A DNA stretch of 64,000 bases, taken from the NCBI GenBank assembly GCA_934476235.1, contig CAKSNL010000002.1:1-64000 (forward strand), written 5' to 3'. The translations under genes and the position numbers were made by a program. This DNA is from an uncultured Clostridia bacterium (lineage in GTDB: Bacteria; Bacillota; Clostridia; CAKSNL01; HGM11501). Below, in pieces: positions 14,979-24,632 of the stretch. The stretch's first letter is position 1, and every line of letters begins with the position of its first letter. The notes beneath the pieces are model-generated. The model saw nothing but the letters and a program-made list of their open reading frames with translations, was not told where the DNA came from and made no database searches.

Positions 14979-17162
14979 ATGAAGGTTAAAAAATTGTGTG
15001 CCCTGGTGACGGTTTTTGCCCTTATGGCAATTTTCTCACTTGCCGGGGTTAAGGCAGAGGGCAAAGTGGCAAAGATCGGTGAGACAGAATATGAGACATT
15101 TGATTTAGCCGTTGCCGCTGCAACCGAAGGACAGACGGTCGAGCTTATAAACAACGCGGAGTTTTCCGGCGGAGTGACGATTGATAAAAGCATTACGATC
15201 GACGGAAAGAACTTCACGCTGACAGATGTGGGAGCAAGCGGAGCGGGGACATTTTCGATAAAAATAACATCCGGTACCGTGACGGTGAAAAACATAACAA
15301 TAAAGAGGACTAATCAGAAGACGAATGCTTTCTTTTGGCTTCCGAACGACGGAGCAACACTTACACTTTCTGATAACGTCACGATGGATGGTATTAAGGG
15401 CGGAAACGGTGCTGCGGTTTTGCTTGAAGGCGGCGGAAACTGCAAACTTAATATCACCGGTGAGAATGTTGAAATGATAAACTGCACCGGGTATTTCGGG
15501 GCAATCGGATTGACTAATAAAAGCGTTAGTGTCATTGACAATGTCGATATTTCTTTAACGGATGCATCGGGAACAGCGCGTAACGGTATCGGACTTCATA
15601 GCAATGCGAAGCTTACAATGAAAGCCGGCAAGATTTCCGGATATAAGAAAGCCGGAATCGGATTAGGAAATGAGAGTTGGCATAAAAAAATGGGCGCCGA
15701 GGCGGTTATAGACATTCAGAGTGGAGTCACAATTGAAAATTGCACAACCGGTATCTATATGGCCGGAAGCCCCAGCGTTAAAATGGCCGGCACGATTACG
15801 GGCGGAACAACAGGCATCAATGCATCCTCGGAGAGCGGATTTGAATTTGCTGGAACACTTGATTTTAGCGGAAAAGTTGAGAACTGCACCGGAAACGGTA
15901 TCTTAGCGTCCGGCGGAACCGTCAACATAAACGGCGGTGAAGTAACAGGCGGAAACAACCTGATATTGGTTGACGGAGATTCGGCAAAACTTAATGTGAC
16001 CGGCGGAATAATTACAAGCACGGGTGTTTGCGTTAATGCAAACAAGGGAACCGTCAACATATCCGGCGGAATGATCAATACCAATGGCTCTGCGATTTAT
16101 ATGGCAGGTGCAGCTACCGCGGTAGTTGAGATGAACGGCGGAACAATCAGCGGCAGCAATACAGCAAAAGGCATACATTTAGCAAGCGGAATCGTTAATA
16201 TGAAGAACGGAACAATAGAGAAGTTTGAAAGCGGTATCCGAGTACTCGGCGGAACAGCCAATGTATCGGGCGGAACGATTACTGACTGCAAGTACGGTAT
16301 TGAAGGAAAAAGCGGAACGGTCAGCATGACCGACGGAACAATAGAAAATTGCAGAGGCGCCTCCGGTGATCCCGGATCCGGAATCCGTGTTTACAAGGAC
16401 GGTACGCTGAGCGTTAATGTATCCGGCGGAACAATTACCAAAAACGAGAACGGCTTGCAGTTGGTCGGAAACGGAGATACGGCAACAATATCGGGAACTG
16501 TCAACATAACCGGCAATGACAGCAACATCTATATTCCCGGCAATTGCTACTTATACATTTCGGGAACATTCTCGGGCAAGGTCGGCATCAAGACCGGACG
16601 TAACGAACCGGAAAGAATGGCAAACAACGTTCTGGCGTCAGAGGACTTTGCAGGACTTGCTAACCTTGGCTGTATAACGAACGATTACGACGGATCTCGT
16701 TTCGGTTATCACAACGGAACAAACTTTGCCTGGACAAATAATCCCGAGCCTGCGACTACGGCCGATTCCGGCGTCTACAGAACCGAAGCAGGCGGAGAAG
16801 AGCTCGGTGCCATCCGCTTTATAACCGAATTTCAGGCAGTTCCGACAGACGCGATCGAATACATAGGAACATATGTGCTTAACGATGAAACTGTCAACAC
16901 AAGCGCAATTCCTGGGGGCACAAAGTTTGTAAAGTTTGAATCATATGAATTGACGAACCTTTCGGCGGACAGCAAAAACGCATATGCGGTTGACGTTATC
17001 AATATTGAAAATATTAACTTCGGAAAGCCTGTAATAGGAATAAGCTTTGTTAAGTTAAAAGGCATTGATACACCGAGATACGCAACGGCAGTTGTTAAAA
17101 ACATTGATACCGATAAATATCTCGGTATCAGCGACGGAACAGACTTTGCTGCACAGGAATAA
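14979..17162 (+). CDS. Secreted right-handed beta-helix repeat protein
   Basis: 727 residues. Residues 1-26 are a signal peptide (KKLCALVTVFALMAIFSLAG, then VKA). Residues about 35-530 consist of many short turns of the type GT-VN-ISGG-ITG and NCTTGIYMAG, the pattern of a parallel beta-helix as in pectate-lyase-like and surface adhesin proteins. The last 150 residues form a separate non-repeat domain. No catalytic residues can be assigned, so binding or polysaccharide cleavage are both possible. First gene of the cluster, with GGGAAGGAAG before its ATG. A 49-residue gene follows 15 bases later. Confidence 0.8.
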   Translation: MKVKKLCALVTVFALMAIFSLAGVKAEGKVAKIGETEYETFDLAVAAATEGQTVELINNAEFSGGVTIDKSITIDGKNFTLTDVGASGAGTFSIKITSGTVTVKNITIKRTNQKTNAFFWLPNDGATLTLSDNVTMDGIKGGNGAAVLLEGGGNCKLNITGENVEMINCTGYFGAIGLTNKSVSVIDNVDISLTDASGTARNGIGLHSNAKLTMKAGKISGYKKAGIGLGNESWHKKMGAEAVIDIQSGVTIENCTTGIYMAGSPSVKMAGTITGGTTGINASSESGFEFAGTLDFSGKVENCTGNGILASGGTVNINGGEVTGGNNLILVDGDSAKLNVTGGIITSTGVCVNANKGTVNISGGMINTNGSAIYMAGAATAVVEMNGGTISGSNTAKGIHLASGIVNMKNGTIEKFESGIRVLGGTANVSGGTITDCKYGIEGKSGTVSMTDGTIENCRGASGDPGSGIRVYKDGTLSVNVSGGTITKNENGLQLVGNGDTATISGTVNITGNDSNIYIPGNCYLYISGTFSGKVGIKTGRNEPERMANNVLASEDFAGLANLGCITNDYDGSRFGYHNGTNFAWTNNPEPATTADSGVYRTEAGGEELGAIRFITEFQAVPTDAIEYIGTYVLNDETVNTSAIPGGTKFVKFESYELTNLSADSKNAYAVDVINIENINFGKPVIGISFVKLKGIDTPRYATAVVKNIDTDKYLGISDGTDFAAQE

Positions 17163-17177
17163 GGAGGTAACTGAATA

Positions 17178-17327
17178 ATGAAGAATAAGAAAATATATGA
17201 AGCTCCGATGTGCTGTGTTACCGAGATAAAGACCGAAGACGTTATAATGGCAAGCGGCAATCTTACGGTTATCGGAAAGGACAAAAACTTCCTCGGAAAG
17301 AAAACACTGGAGATAGACTTTAATTAA
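17178..17327 (+). CDS. Small 49-residue peptide with E.A/P..C..E and DVI.ASG pattern
   Basis: Starts at ATG 17178, ten bases after AAGGAGG. There is no signal peptide or membrane segment. It opens MKNKKIYEAPMCCVTEIKTE, then DVIMASGN, and ends with a basic stretch. Short Clostridial proteins with a Y..P...E pattern and a late D-I-ASG/TSG are common next to surface or secreted genes, and their function is unknown to me. Two adjacent Cys and the small size would also fit a precursor peptide, but no modifying enzyme is nearby. It lies between two secreted-protein genes in the same direction and is followed by a strong hairpin. Confidence 0.7.
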   Translation: MKNKKIYEAPMCCVTEIKTEDVIMASGNLTVIGKDKNFLGKKTLEIDFN

Positions 17328-17333
17328 AATATT

Positions 17334-17369
17334 TCCGCCCTTTTGCTTTCATTTGCAAAAGGGCGGAAT
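17334..17369 (+). terminator. Strong hairpin after the small peptide gene
   Basis: TTCCGCCCTTTTGC pairs perfectly with GCAAAAGGGCGGAA around a TTTCATTT loop. No long T run follows on the plus strand, so it may attenuate or protect RNA rather than fully terminate. The 190 bases to the next gene hold a Shine-Dalgarno site (ATAAGGAGG at about 17501) but no clear promoter. Confidence 0.6.
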
Positions 17370-17516
17370 AAAAACATCCCTTGCCTTAAAGGGAGGGGGA
17401 CCGTATAAGCGGCGGAGGGAGTTAAATGCGGATAAAGGCTTAAGAGAGCTTTCTTTTCGCAGCAACACCGCATTTCGGTTTTATAAAAAGGAGAAACAAT
17501 ATAAGGAGGCATAAAA

Positions 17517-20186
17517 ATGAGAAAGAACGGCAAAAGAATGGTTAGCTTGCTTGCTGCTGCTTCGGTTCTTACATCGCTCTGCACGGTATCCTTTGCCGCG
17601 GACAAAACCTATAAGGCACTGGAAGCGGCTGAAAACGGAGGCGGAGCGTCCAAGACGAGCCAGGGCTATGTGATCGAAAGTCCTTACTGCTATATAGGAT
17701 TTTCCGATGTTGACCTTACCGGAATCAAGACCGTTGCCATCACCGCCAAGGTCGATATGAGCCAGGCGGACGGCGACATGATACAGGTAAGACTCGACGA
17801 TCCCGTTAAGGGTGATTTTTTGGGATATGTTGAGATAAACGGGCACGATCCCGATAATGCAAAGGTCTTCAAGGGCTCAATTACCGAGACAAGCGGAAAG
17901 CACAAGGTATATCTTGTAAGCTCCACGGCATATGCGAAAAGCTCGGTCATAACAGAGGTTTCGTTCCTTACAGAGACCTATGAAAAAGAAAAATACGTTC
18001 CGGTCGGCGACAATGTGACGGTTGACACGCACGCATCGACCTGGGCGATGACGGATGCACTCGGAAGAAAGGTTGCAGACTATGAAGAGGTCGGACCCTT
18101 AAAGGCGGGCAGACAGGTCGGAATGTTTTACTGGACCTGGTCGCGCGGCGAGCGCGGAAGCGACTACAAGGCAATCAATATGTCCGAGTTTTCGGCGCAG
18201 CATCCCGAAATAAAATATGACTATAACAGTGACGTGTGGCCCAAAAACGCGTCATATTACTGGAATGAGCCGCTTTTCGGCTACTACAGCGGAACGGACT
18301 ACTGGGTTTACAGAAAGCACGCGGAAATGCTTGCAAATGCGGGCATTGACACGATTGTTTTCGACGCGACGAATGACGCAAAGACCTTCAGAAGACAGTC
18401 CGATGTTCTCCTTAAAGCGTTCTATGACGCTAAAAAGGACGGACTTAACGTTCCCAAGTTCTGCTTTATGACGCCTTTCGGAAAGACAAACGGCGCGGCA
18501 AAGCAGAACATCATGCGCCTTTACTTTAGCGCATACTATGGCGGCAAATGGTCCGACCTCTGGTACATGTGGGAGGGCAAGCCCTTACTTATCGGCTGGC
18601 AGAATATGTTAAAGCCGAGAGAGAACGATCCGGTTGACGCGGCGCTGATGCAGGAAATAAAGGACTTCTTTACATGGAGAAGCTGCCAGCCCAACTATGA
18701 CGAAGGTCAGAACTCCGAGAATCAGTGGGCTTGGCTTGAAATATATCCTCAGCACGGATACACCAAAAATGAGGACGGAAGCTATGAAATGGTTCCTGTA
18801 GCCGTTTCGGCGAACTACTCCGAGCAGCTTCGCGACAAGATCGCCATGAATGATAAAAACGTTATGGGCAGAAGCTACACCTCGCGCTACGGTCAGGACA
18901 AATCGGTCGGCGCTTATAAGTACGGCTACTTCTTCACCGAGCAGATAAACCACGCGCTCACGATAGACGCCGAGCTTATGTTCGTTGACGGCTGGAACGA
19001 GTGGACCGCGGCAAGGCAGCCGTACTGGCAGAACGTTGTCAACGCGAGCGGCGATACATATGACAACGAGGCGAGCCGCGATATCGAGCCGACCAAGGGC
19101 GATATGGGCGATAACTACTATGCTCTTTTGGTTGACGCGGTGAGAAAGTGGAAGGGCGCAGAGCCCGTTCCCACTGCCGGGGAAGACAAGACGATCGACC
19201 TTAACGACGTTTCGTCCTGGGACAGTGTGACTCCCGTTTACTACAACAACAAGGGCACATATAACAGAAATTCCGAATCCTACGGAATCAAATACGAAAA
19301 CAACACGGCAAGAAACAACGTTATAAGAGCAAAGGTATCGAAAGACTCTGGAAACCTCTATTTCCTGGCTGAGTGCGCGGCGGATATCACCGAGCAGACG
19401 GGAAATGACTGGATGAAGCTTTATATTGATACCGACAGAAACAGACCCACCGGCTGGGAGGGCTACGATTACGTTATCAACTCTCCGGCGGCGGGCAGCA
19501 TCTCCCGCCTTAACGCGGACGGCAGCACCGAGACTATCGGCACCGCGGAATTTAAGGTATCCGGCAATAAGCTTTCAGTCAAGGTTCCTAGAGCGCTTTT
19601 GGGACTTTCCGGCGAGCTTAGCTTTGAGTTTAAGTGGGTCGACAATGCGTCGGGCGACATATTGAACCTTTATGCGGACGGTAACTCAGCTCCCATGGGC
19701 AGATTCAACTATGTTTACACCCAGAAGGCGCAGAAGGCGCTTTCCGACGACGTAAGAAAGCAGCTTTCCGGCATTACCGTATTAAAGGACGGCTCAAACA
19801 GAGTTATCATGTCCGGCGGCAAGGCATATGCTTATGACAAGAACATAAACTACGGCGCAAGGCGCATAAACGGCGTAATGTATTTCCCGGCAGAGCTTTT
19901 GTATGACGCTCTGGGCTATAAGGTCGAGTGGGACGGCGGACGCAATATGTTAAAGGTTTTCTATGACGACTTTTTATACACCGTTGCGGGAACGGGCGAG
20001 GCAAGAGTCAACGGCGTGTTAAAGGCGGTTACAAACCCCGTCACGGTAATTGACGGAATTCCTTATGTTCCGGTTACGCTTCTTAAAGAAAACTTAGGCA
20101 TCCAGGTTTACGATTCGGGCAGCCTGTCCGCATTCGGAACGGGAATAAACGGCGCAGTCATCGACTCGCTCGTAAACGAGTTTTAA
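17517..20186 (+). CDS. Secreted GH99/WbsX-like glycan-acting protein with C-terminal copper-amine-oxidase-N-type domain
   Basis: 889 residues. A signal peptide (residues 1-27) precedes a jelly-roll-like region (30-160). The catalytic-type barrel at about 200-540 carries GMFYWTW, YWVYRKHAEMLANAGIDTIVFDATN and the family hallmark FVDGWNEW. This arrangement is that of GH71/GH99 and WbsX-like enzymes. A carbohydrate-binding-like region (560-740; ITEQTGNDWMKLYIDTD) follows. The end (about 780-880) has the paired-strand repeats INGVMYFPAELL and IDGIPYVPVTLL of copper-amine-oxidase N-terminal-like surface domains. It probably acts on mannan- or xylan-like polysaccharide outside the cell, but specificity is not readable. 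Confidence 0.75.
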   Translation: MRKNGKRMVSLLAAASVLTSLCTVSFAADKTYKALEAAENGGGASKTSQGYVIESPYCYIGFSDVDLTGIKTVAITAKVDMSQADGDMIQVRLDDPVKGDFLGYVEINGHDPDNAKVFKGSITETSGKHKVYLVSSTAYAKSSVITEVSFLTETYEKEKYVPVGDNVTVDTHASTWAMTDALGRKVADYEEVGPLKAGRQVGMFYWTWSRGERGSDYKAINMSEFSAQHPEIKYDYNSDVWPKNASYYWNEPLFGYYSGTDYWVYRKHAEMLANAGIDTIVFDATNDAKTFRRQSDVLLKAFYDAKKDGLNVPKFCFMTPFGKTNGAAKQNIMRLYFSAYYGGKWSDLWYMWEGKPLLIGWQNMLKPRENDPVDAALMQEIKDFFTWRSCQPNYDEGQNSENQWAWLEIYPQHGYTKNEDGSYEMVPVAVSANYSEQLRDKIAMNDKNVMGRSYTSRYGQDKSVGAYKYGYFFTEQINHALTIDAELMFVDGWNEWTAARQPYWQNVVNASGDTYDNEASRDIEPTKGDMGDNYYALLVDAVRKWKGAEPVPTAGEDKTIDLNDVSSWDSVTPVYYNNKGTYNRNSESYGIKYENNTARNNVIRAKVSKDSGNLYFLAECAADITEQTGNDWMKLYIDTDRNRPTGWEGYDYVINSPAAGSISRLNADGSTETIGTAEFKVSGNKLSVKVPRALLGLSGELSFEFKWVDNASGDILNLYADGNSAPMGRFNYVYTQKAQKALSDDVRKQLSGITVLKDGSNRVIMSGGKAYAYDKNINYGARRINGVMYFPAELLYDALGYKVEWDGGRNMLKVFYDDFLYTVAGTGEARVNGVLKAVTNPVTVIDGIPYVPVTLLKENLGIQVYDSGSLSAFGTGINGAVIDSLVNEF

Positions 20187-20204
20187 CGGAAGGGAGAGAA
20201 AAAA

Positions 20205-23132
20205 GTGAAAAAATTATTATCGGTATTAACAATATTTGCTTTAATTTTAAGCACTGTGATCTTTTCCGCCGCGGCAGAGACTATCGGCATAGCGTCGGAT
20301 GAGCTCCCGACAACCGGGTGGAAGTTTGAGGCTTCCTCCACAAACGCAAATAACGGCGTTCCCAATGAGGTTCCGGAAAACGTTATCGACGGAACCGCGG
20401 AAAAGCACTGGCATTCCTTGATAAACCCCAAGGCAGAGGGTCCTCACTGGATTACGATAATCCTTCCCGAGGCACAGAAAATCGGCGGACTCAGGTACAC
20501 ACCCAGAGCGAACATGTGCGCAGGTAACTGCCAGAAGTACGAAATTCAGGTTTCCAATGACAACAAGAAGTTTGAAAAGGTTGCCGAGGGAACATGGATT
20601 CCCAACGCAGACACGAAGACGGCTAAGTTCACGAAGGACGTGACCGCAAAATATGTTAAGCTCATCATTTTAGAGGGCGTCGGCGGATTCGGAAGCGCCG
20701 GCGAGTTAAGGCTTGTAAAGGCGGGTTCTGCCGCCACGGGCACAACAGGTTCGACCGGTACAACAGGTTCGACCGGCACGACCGGTTCAACGGGAACAAC
20801 GAACACAAGCGCTTCAAATTACGTTGAGCTTTCCACGGCGGGGTGGACGTTTGAAGCGTCCTCCACCAACGCAAATAACGGTATACCTTCCGAGGTTCCG
20901 GAAAACGTTATCGACGGAACGCCGGAAAAGCACTGGCATTCCATGATAAACCCCAAGGCGGAGGGTCCTCACTGGATTACGATAGCGCTTCCCACGACTC
21001 AGAAGGTCGGCGGATTAAAGTATACCCCCAGGGCAAACATGTGCGCCGGAAACTGCAAAAAGTATGAAATCCAGGTATCCATGGACAACGTAAACTTTGA
21101 GAAGGTTGCAGAGGGCGAGTGGATTCCCGATGCGGAAACAAAGACTGCAATATTTAATAAGTTGGTTGAAACGCGCTTTGTAAAGCTTGTCATATTAGAC
21201 GGTGTCGGCGGATTCGGAAGCGCCGGCGAGATAAGACTTTTAGGACCCAAGGGCGCCGACAGTGCCGTCTCAAACGTCAAGGAGATAGACAAAGAGCTCC
21301 CGACAACGGGCTGGACGCTTTTAGCTTCCTCCACGAACGCGAATAACGGCGTTCCGGCGGAAATTCCGGAAAGAGTTATCGACGGCGACCCGGCGACTCA
21401 CTGGCACTCAATGATAAATCCCAAAGCGGGAGAGCCTCACTGGATTACGATCGTGCTCCCTGACGAGCAGGAGATCGGCGGTTACCGCTACACTCCCAGA
21501 GCGTCGGGCGAGGCGGGCGTCTGCACCGACTATGAGATATACGCATCAAACGACAATGTGAACTTTGAAAAGCTTGCCGCGGGTAAGTGGGACACGGGAA
21601 CGGACCCCAAAACGGTTTACTTTGTAAAGAACGTTAAGGCAAAATATGTGCGTCTTGAAATCGTTCACGGCGTTTACGGATTCGGAAGCGCCGGCGAGTT
21701 AAGGCTCATGGTGCCCAATCCCAAGAAAAAGACCGAGGCGCTTAACGCAACGATAAAGCTTGACAGCGCCCAGGGCGGAAACAAGACGGAGGAAGGCGAC
21801 AAGGGCGTTGAACTTCCCCAGACCGGCTGGACGGTTAAGGCATCGTCGGTCAACACGCAGGACGACGGAGTAACGCCGAGAGAGTCCGATCAGAAGCTTA
21901 TCGACGGCGACCTTAATTCAATGTGGCATTCAAAGATCAGCCCCAAGGACCCGGCTCCTTTTGAGATTTTGCTGACACTTCCCGAAGTTACAAGCGTTAA
22001 CGGCTTCCGCTACTATCCGAGACAGGACGGCGGAGCGGGAATATGCACAAAGTTTGAGCTTCACGCATCGGCGGACGGCAAGACATTTTATAAAATGGAA
22101 GAGGGAACATGGGAAAGCACTACCGCGGCAAAGACGATAAGCTTTGTCGGAAACGTGAAGGTCAAGGCATTTAAATTCGTCATCGTTGAAGGCACCGGCG
22201 GCTTCGGAAGCGGAGCGGAGATAAAGCTCTTGGAGGCAAAGACTGGACTTGACGAGATCGACGTTTCAAAGTATGAAGAGGCTAAAAAGAATTATCTTCT
22301 TTCGGCTTATATGTTTGACGGAATGAAGATACATACACCCGGCGAATCGAACCTCATCGCTCACCGTATGACGGACGGGGAAAAGACATCGTTCTGGTAC
22401 TCGGCATCGGTATTAAACGGCGAGCCTGTGGCAATCGACTGTGAATTTTCCTATCCATACACGATAAAGGGCATAAGATACATGGGCAGACAGGACGGAC
22501 GCGAATCCGGAAACTTCCTGAAAATAAAGGTTGAAAAATCAATGGACGCAAAGACCTATGAATCCGTAGGAGAATTCAGTATAGCGTCCTCAAAGAATGT
22601 ATCTAAAGACATATATTTCGACAAGGATGTTGCCGCAAAGTATTTAAAGATCACCGTTTTAGAGGGCAAGGATAATTTTGCGGCATGCGCGGACATCTAC
22701 TTCCTTCAGAACACAAAAACGCATGAAGAGGAAATGAAGAAGGATGAGGAGAAATATGTGCTTAAGATAGGCTCGGGCGAGATTAAGGTAACCAAAGAAG
22801 GAGCCGAGAAGACCGTCACTATCGACGCAGCGCCTTATATCTATAACGGATCTACCATGATTCCGCTCCGCGGACTTCTGGAAGAAATGGGCTGCGAGGT
22901 AAGCTGGACGGGAGAGACCGAAACAATCACTGTCAAGAGCGTTTTTGACGAGATGAAGTTCGGAATCGAAAACCCGGCGGTTACCATAAACTCCGTTCGC
23001 TACAATTGTCCCGTGGCTCCCCAGATAACAAACAGCCGCACATATATCCCGCTCCGCTTTGCTTCGGAAAATCTGGGATACAAAGTGTACTGGAACGGGG
23101 AAACGCAGGAAATTACAATTTCAACAAAATAA
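20205..23132 (+). CDS. Secreted multi-discoidin (F5/8 type C) surface protein
   Basis: 975 residues from GTG 20205 (GGAAGGGAGAG upstream). A signal peptide (1-25) is followed by discoidin-like domains starting near residues 34, 209, 365, 536 and, more diverged, about 700. Each opens with L..(T/A)GW....SS.N and carries IDG....HWHS and a late GFGSA.E(L/I)(R/K)L. Domains 1 and 2 are joined by a GTTGST tandem linker. Residues about 852-975 form a copper-amine-oxidase-N-like domain (STMIPLRGLLEEMGCEVSW, RTYIPLRFASENLGY). No catalytic module is seen, so it is likely a glycan-binding cell-surface protein working with the enzyme upstream. Confidence 0.85.
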   Translation: MKKLLSVLTIFALILSTVIFSAAAETIGIASDELPTTGWKFEASSTNANNGVPNEVPENVIDGTAEKHWHSLINPKAEGPHWITIILPEAQKIGGLRYTPRANMCAGNCQKYEIQVSNDNKKFEKVAEGTWIPNADTKTAKFTKDVTAKYVKLIILEGVGGFGSAGELRLVKAGSAATGTTGSTGTTGSTGTTGSTGTTNTSASNYVELSTAGWTFEASSTNANNGIPSEVPENVIDGTPEKHWHSMINPKAEGPHWITIALPTTQKVGGLKYTPRANMCAGNCKKYEIQVSMDNVNFEKVAEGEWIPDAETKTAIFNKLVETRFVKLVILDGVGGFGSAGEIRLLGPKGADSAVSNVKEIDKELPTTGWTLLASSTNANNGVPAEIPERVIDGDPATHWHSMINPKAGEPHWITIVLPDEQEIGGYRYTPRASGEAGVCTDYEIYASNDNVNFEKLAAGKWDTGTDPKTVYFVKNVKAKYVRLEIVHGVYGFGSAGELRLMVPNPKKKTEALNATIKLDSAQGGNKTEEGDKGVELPQTGWTVKASSVNTQDDGVTPRESDQKLIDGDLNSMWHSKISPKDPAPFEILLTLPEVTSVNGFRYYPRQDGGAGICTKFELHASADGKTFYKMEEGTWESTTAAKTISFVGNVKVKAFKFVIVEGTGGFGSGAEIKLLEAKTGLDEIDVSKYEEAKKNYLLSAYMFDGMKIHTPGESNLIAHRMTDGEKTSFWYSASVLNGEPVAIDCEFSYPYTIKGIRYMGRQDGRESGNFLKIKVEKSMDAKTYESVGEFSIASSKNVSKDIYFDKDVAAKYLKITVLEGKDNFAACADIYFLQNTKTHEEEMKKDEEKYVLKIGSGEIKVTKEGAEKTVTIDAAPYIYNGSTMIPLRGLLEEMGCEVSWTGETETITVKSVFDEMKFGIENPAVTINSVRYNCPVAPQITNSRTYIPLRFASENLGYKVYWNGETQEITISTK
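20739..20801 (+). repeat. In-frame 18-base tandem repeat coding GTTGST
   Basis: Three and a half units encode a Gly/Thr/Ser linker between discoidin domains 1 and 2. Unit length is a multiple of three, so gain or loss of units would change linker length without breaking the gene. Confidence 0.85.
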
Positions 23133-23144
23133 AGGGGGATGTAT

Positions 23145-24383
23145 ATGATTAAAAAAACACTTGCAGTAATAATGGTTCTGGCAATCGCGGCATCATTTAT
23201 CGGCTGCGGAGAGAAGAAAATTGATAAAACGGCATGGGCTGACATGGAGATAACCGTCGGCGCATTCAGAGATTTTAACGACGCACCCAGACTTGAGGGC
23301 TACAAGATGGGCGCTGACAAGTTCACAGAAGAGTACGGCACGAAGGTAAACTTCATGCTTGCCGGCGGAGACGGATTGGGCGACGATATCGTTGCGGCGA
23401 TAATGTCCGGCAACCCCTGGCAGATACAGTTCGTTTGGGGTATCTCGGTACTTCCCTTGGCATACAACGAGGACCTTTACGTTCCGATCACAGAGTATGT
23501 AGACTTTGACAAAAACGACAAGATCGACAAGCTTTCGATGGACGCTAACTACTGGAAGGGCGAATACTACGGTATAAGCGCGCTTCCGATGCAGGAAATC
23601 TATTATGTTGTATATAACGAGACATGGATGAAGGAGCTCGGCATAAAGACTCCCTATGAGTATTATGAAGAGGGCAAATGGGACTGGGATGCTTATAAGA
23701 CGATCTGCGCGGCTGCCGTTGAGGCAGGCTCGGGCACGAGAAGCGAGGTTCGCCGTCCCCATACGGGCAGAAAGTATATGTCCAAGTGGGATCTTGACAA
23801 GGGCGAGGTTACCGTTACCTACGATTCACCCGAAAACGTTGAGTGGCTCAACTTCTGGGGCGACCTTATCACCAATCCCAGATACGATTACTTCCATCAG
23901 GGCTATGTATCGGAGCGCGGAATAATGATGCGTGACAACGTTATGCCCGAGATCATGGAGTATGAGATCACAAACGGAACAAACGATGTTATAAGATACA
24001 TAAACTTCCCCGGCAAGGACGGCGAAGTAAGCTCTTACATGACCGACGGACACTTCATGTTCGTTAACGGTATCTCCGAGGAGGAGCTTCAGTGCTCCAT
24101 CGAGCTCGCAACATACATGGTTGACGAGCAGTCCAAGAAGGTTGACAGCCTCTATAAAGAGCATATGTGCGACGAGGACTATGCAATCTGGGAAAAGACA
24201 TTGGAGAACATGACCTTCCTTCCCGGCGCGTTCTATGACGGCGTTTGGGAGATCGGCGATAAGTTCATTGCCGACATGAAGGCAGGAAAGTCCGTTGCAA
24301 CGCATATTGCGGAGAATACGGAGGCACTTAAGGCGAAGGCAGAAGAGTATAACGAAAAGTATGCCGACGGCTACAATAAATAA
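23145..24383 (+). CDS. ABC-transporter extracellular solute-binding lipoprotein (family 1)
   Basis: 412 residues from ATG 23145, six bases after AAAGGGGG. The N-terminus is a lipoprotein signal (LAVIMVLAIAASFIG before Cys). The body follows carbohydrate-type binding proteins: MGADKFTEEYGTKVNF, a central WKGEYYGISALPMQEIYYVVYNE and ETWMKELGI..PYEYYEEGKWDWD. It would capture an oligosaccharide released by the secreted proteins upstream. No permease or ATPase gene is adjacent, so it must pair with components elsewhere. Only 12 bases separate it from the discoidin gene, so it is probably cotranscribed. Confidence 0.85.
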   Translation: MIKKTLAVIMVLAIAASFIGCGEKKIDKTAWADMEITVGAFRDFNDAPRLEGYKMGADKFTEEYGTKVNFMLAGGDGLGDDIVAAIMSGNPWQIQFVWGISVLPLAYNEDLYVPITEYVDFDKNDKIDKLSMDANYWKGEYYGISALPMQEIYYVVYNETWMKELGIKTPYEYYEEGKWDWDAYKTICAAAVEAGSGTRSEVRRPHTGRKYMSKWDLDKGEVTVTYDSPENVEWLNFWGDLITNPRYDYFHQGYVSERGIMMRDNVMPEIMEYEITNGTNDVIRYINFPGKDGEVSSYMTDGHFMFVNGISEEELQCSIELATYMVDEQSKKVDSLYKEHMCDEDYAIWEKTLENMTFLPGAFYDGVWEIGDKFIADMKAGKSVATHIAENTEALKAKAEEYNEKYADGYNK

Positions 24384-24450
24384 GTCAGTTATCTTAAATT
24401 TTTATAGAGAATGAATTGCAAAAACCGCAATGATTTGATTCTCAAAATGG

Positions 24451-24493
24451 GTGCTTAAAAAAGGAGATGCCGCTCTTCGTATTTTTTAAGCAC
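24451..24493 (+). terminator. Hairpin after the solute-binding protein
   Basis: GTGCTTAAAAAA at 24451-24462 is the exact reverse complement of TTTTTTAAGCAC at 24482-24493. It closes the secreted-protein cluster. The sequence from 24494 to 24545 shows nothing recognisable. Confidence 0.6.
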
Positions 24494-24545
24494 GGCGCGG
24501 CTGCTCTGCATTCCTTCCGCGGGCAGTCCGCGCGTTCCTCCAATT

Positions 24546-24614
24546 AAAAAAGTACTGTAACCTAAGGTTACAGTACTTTTTTCGTAAAACCGATACTTTC
24601 TTATCGCGGACCGA
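24546..24614. repeat. Dispersed GTACTGTAACC stem-loop element (copy 3)
   Basis: The hairpin at 24546-24582 has the same arms as copy 1 and the right flank CGTAAAACCGATACTTTCTT with ATCGCGGACCG. The left flank seen in copies 1 and 2 is missing. It lies just beyond the 3' end of the glycosidase gene at 24633, the same position relative to a minus-strand gene as copy 2. Confidence 0.8.
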
Positions 24615-24632
24615 CTGAAAGGTGAGCCTTTA

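Noticed and set aside
17328..17516. Riboswitch between the small peptide gene and the GH99-like gene
   Set aside because: Apart from one strong hairpin there is no conserved riboswitch motif recognisable by eye.
23145..24383. Complete ABC sugar importer
   Set aside because: Only the binding protein is present. The next genes are a glycosidase on the other strand and surface proteins, with no permease or ATPase.
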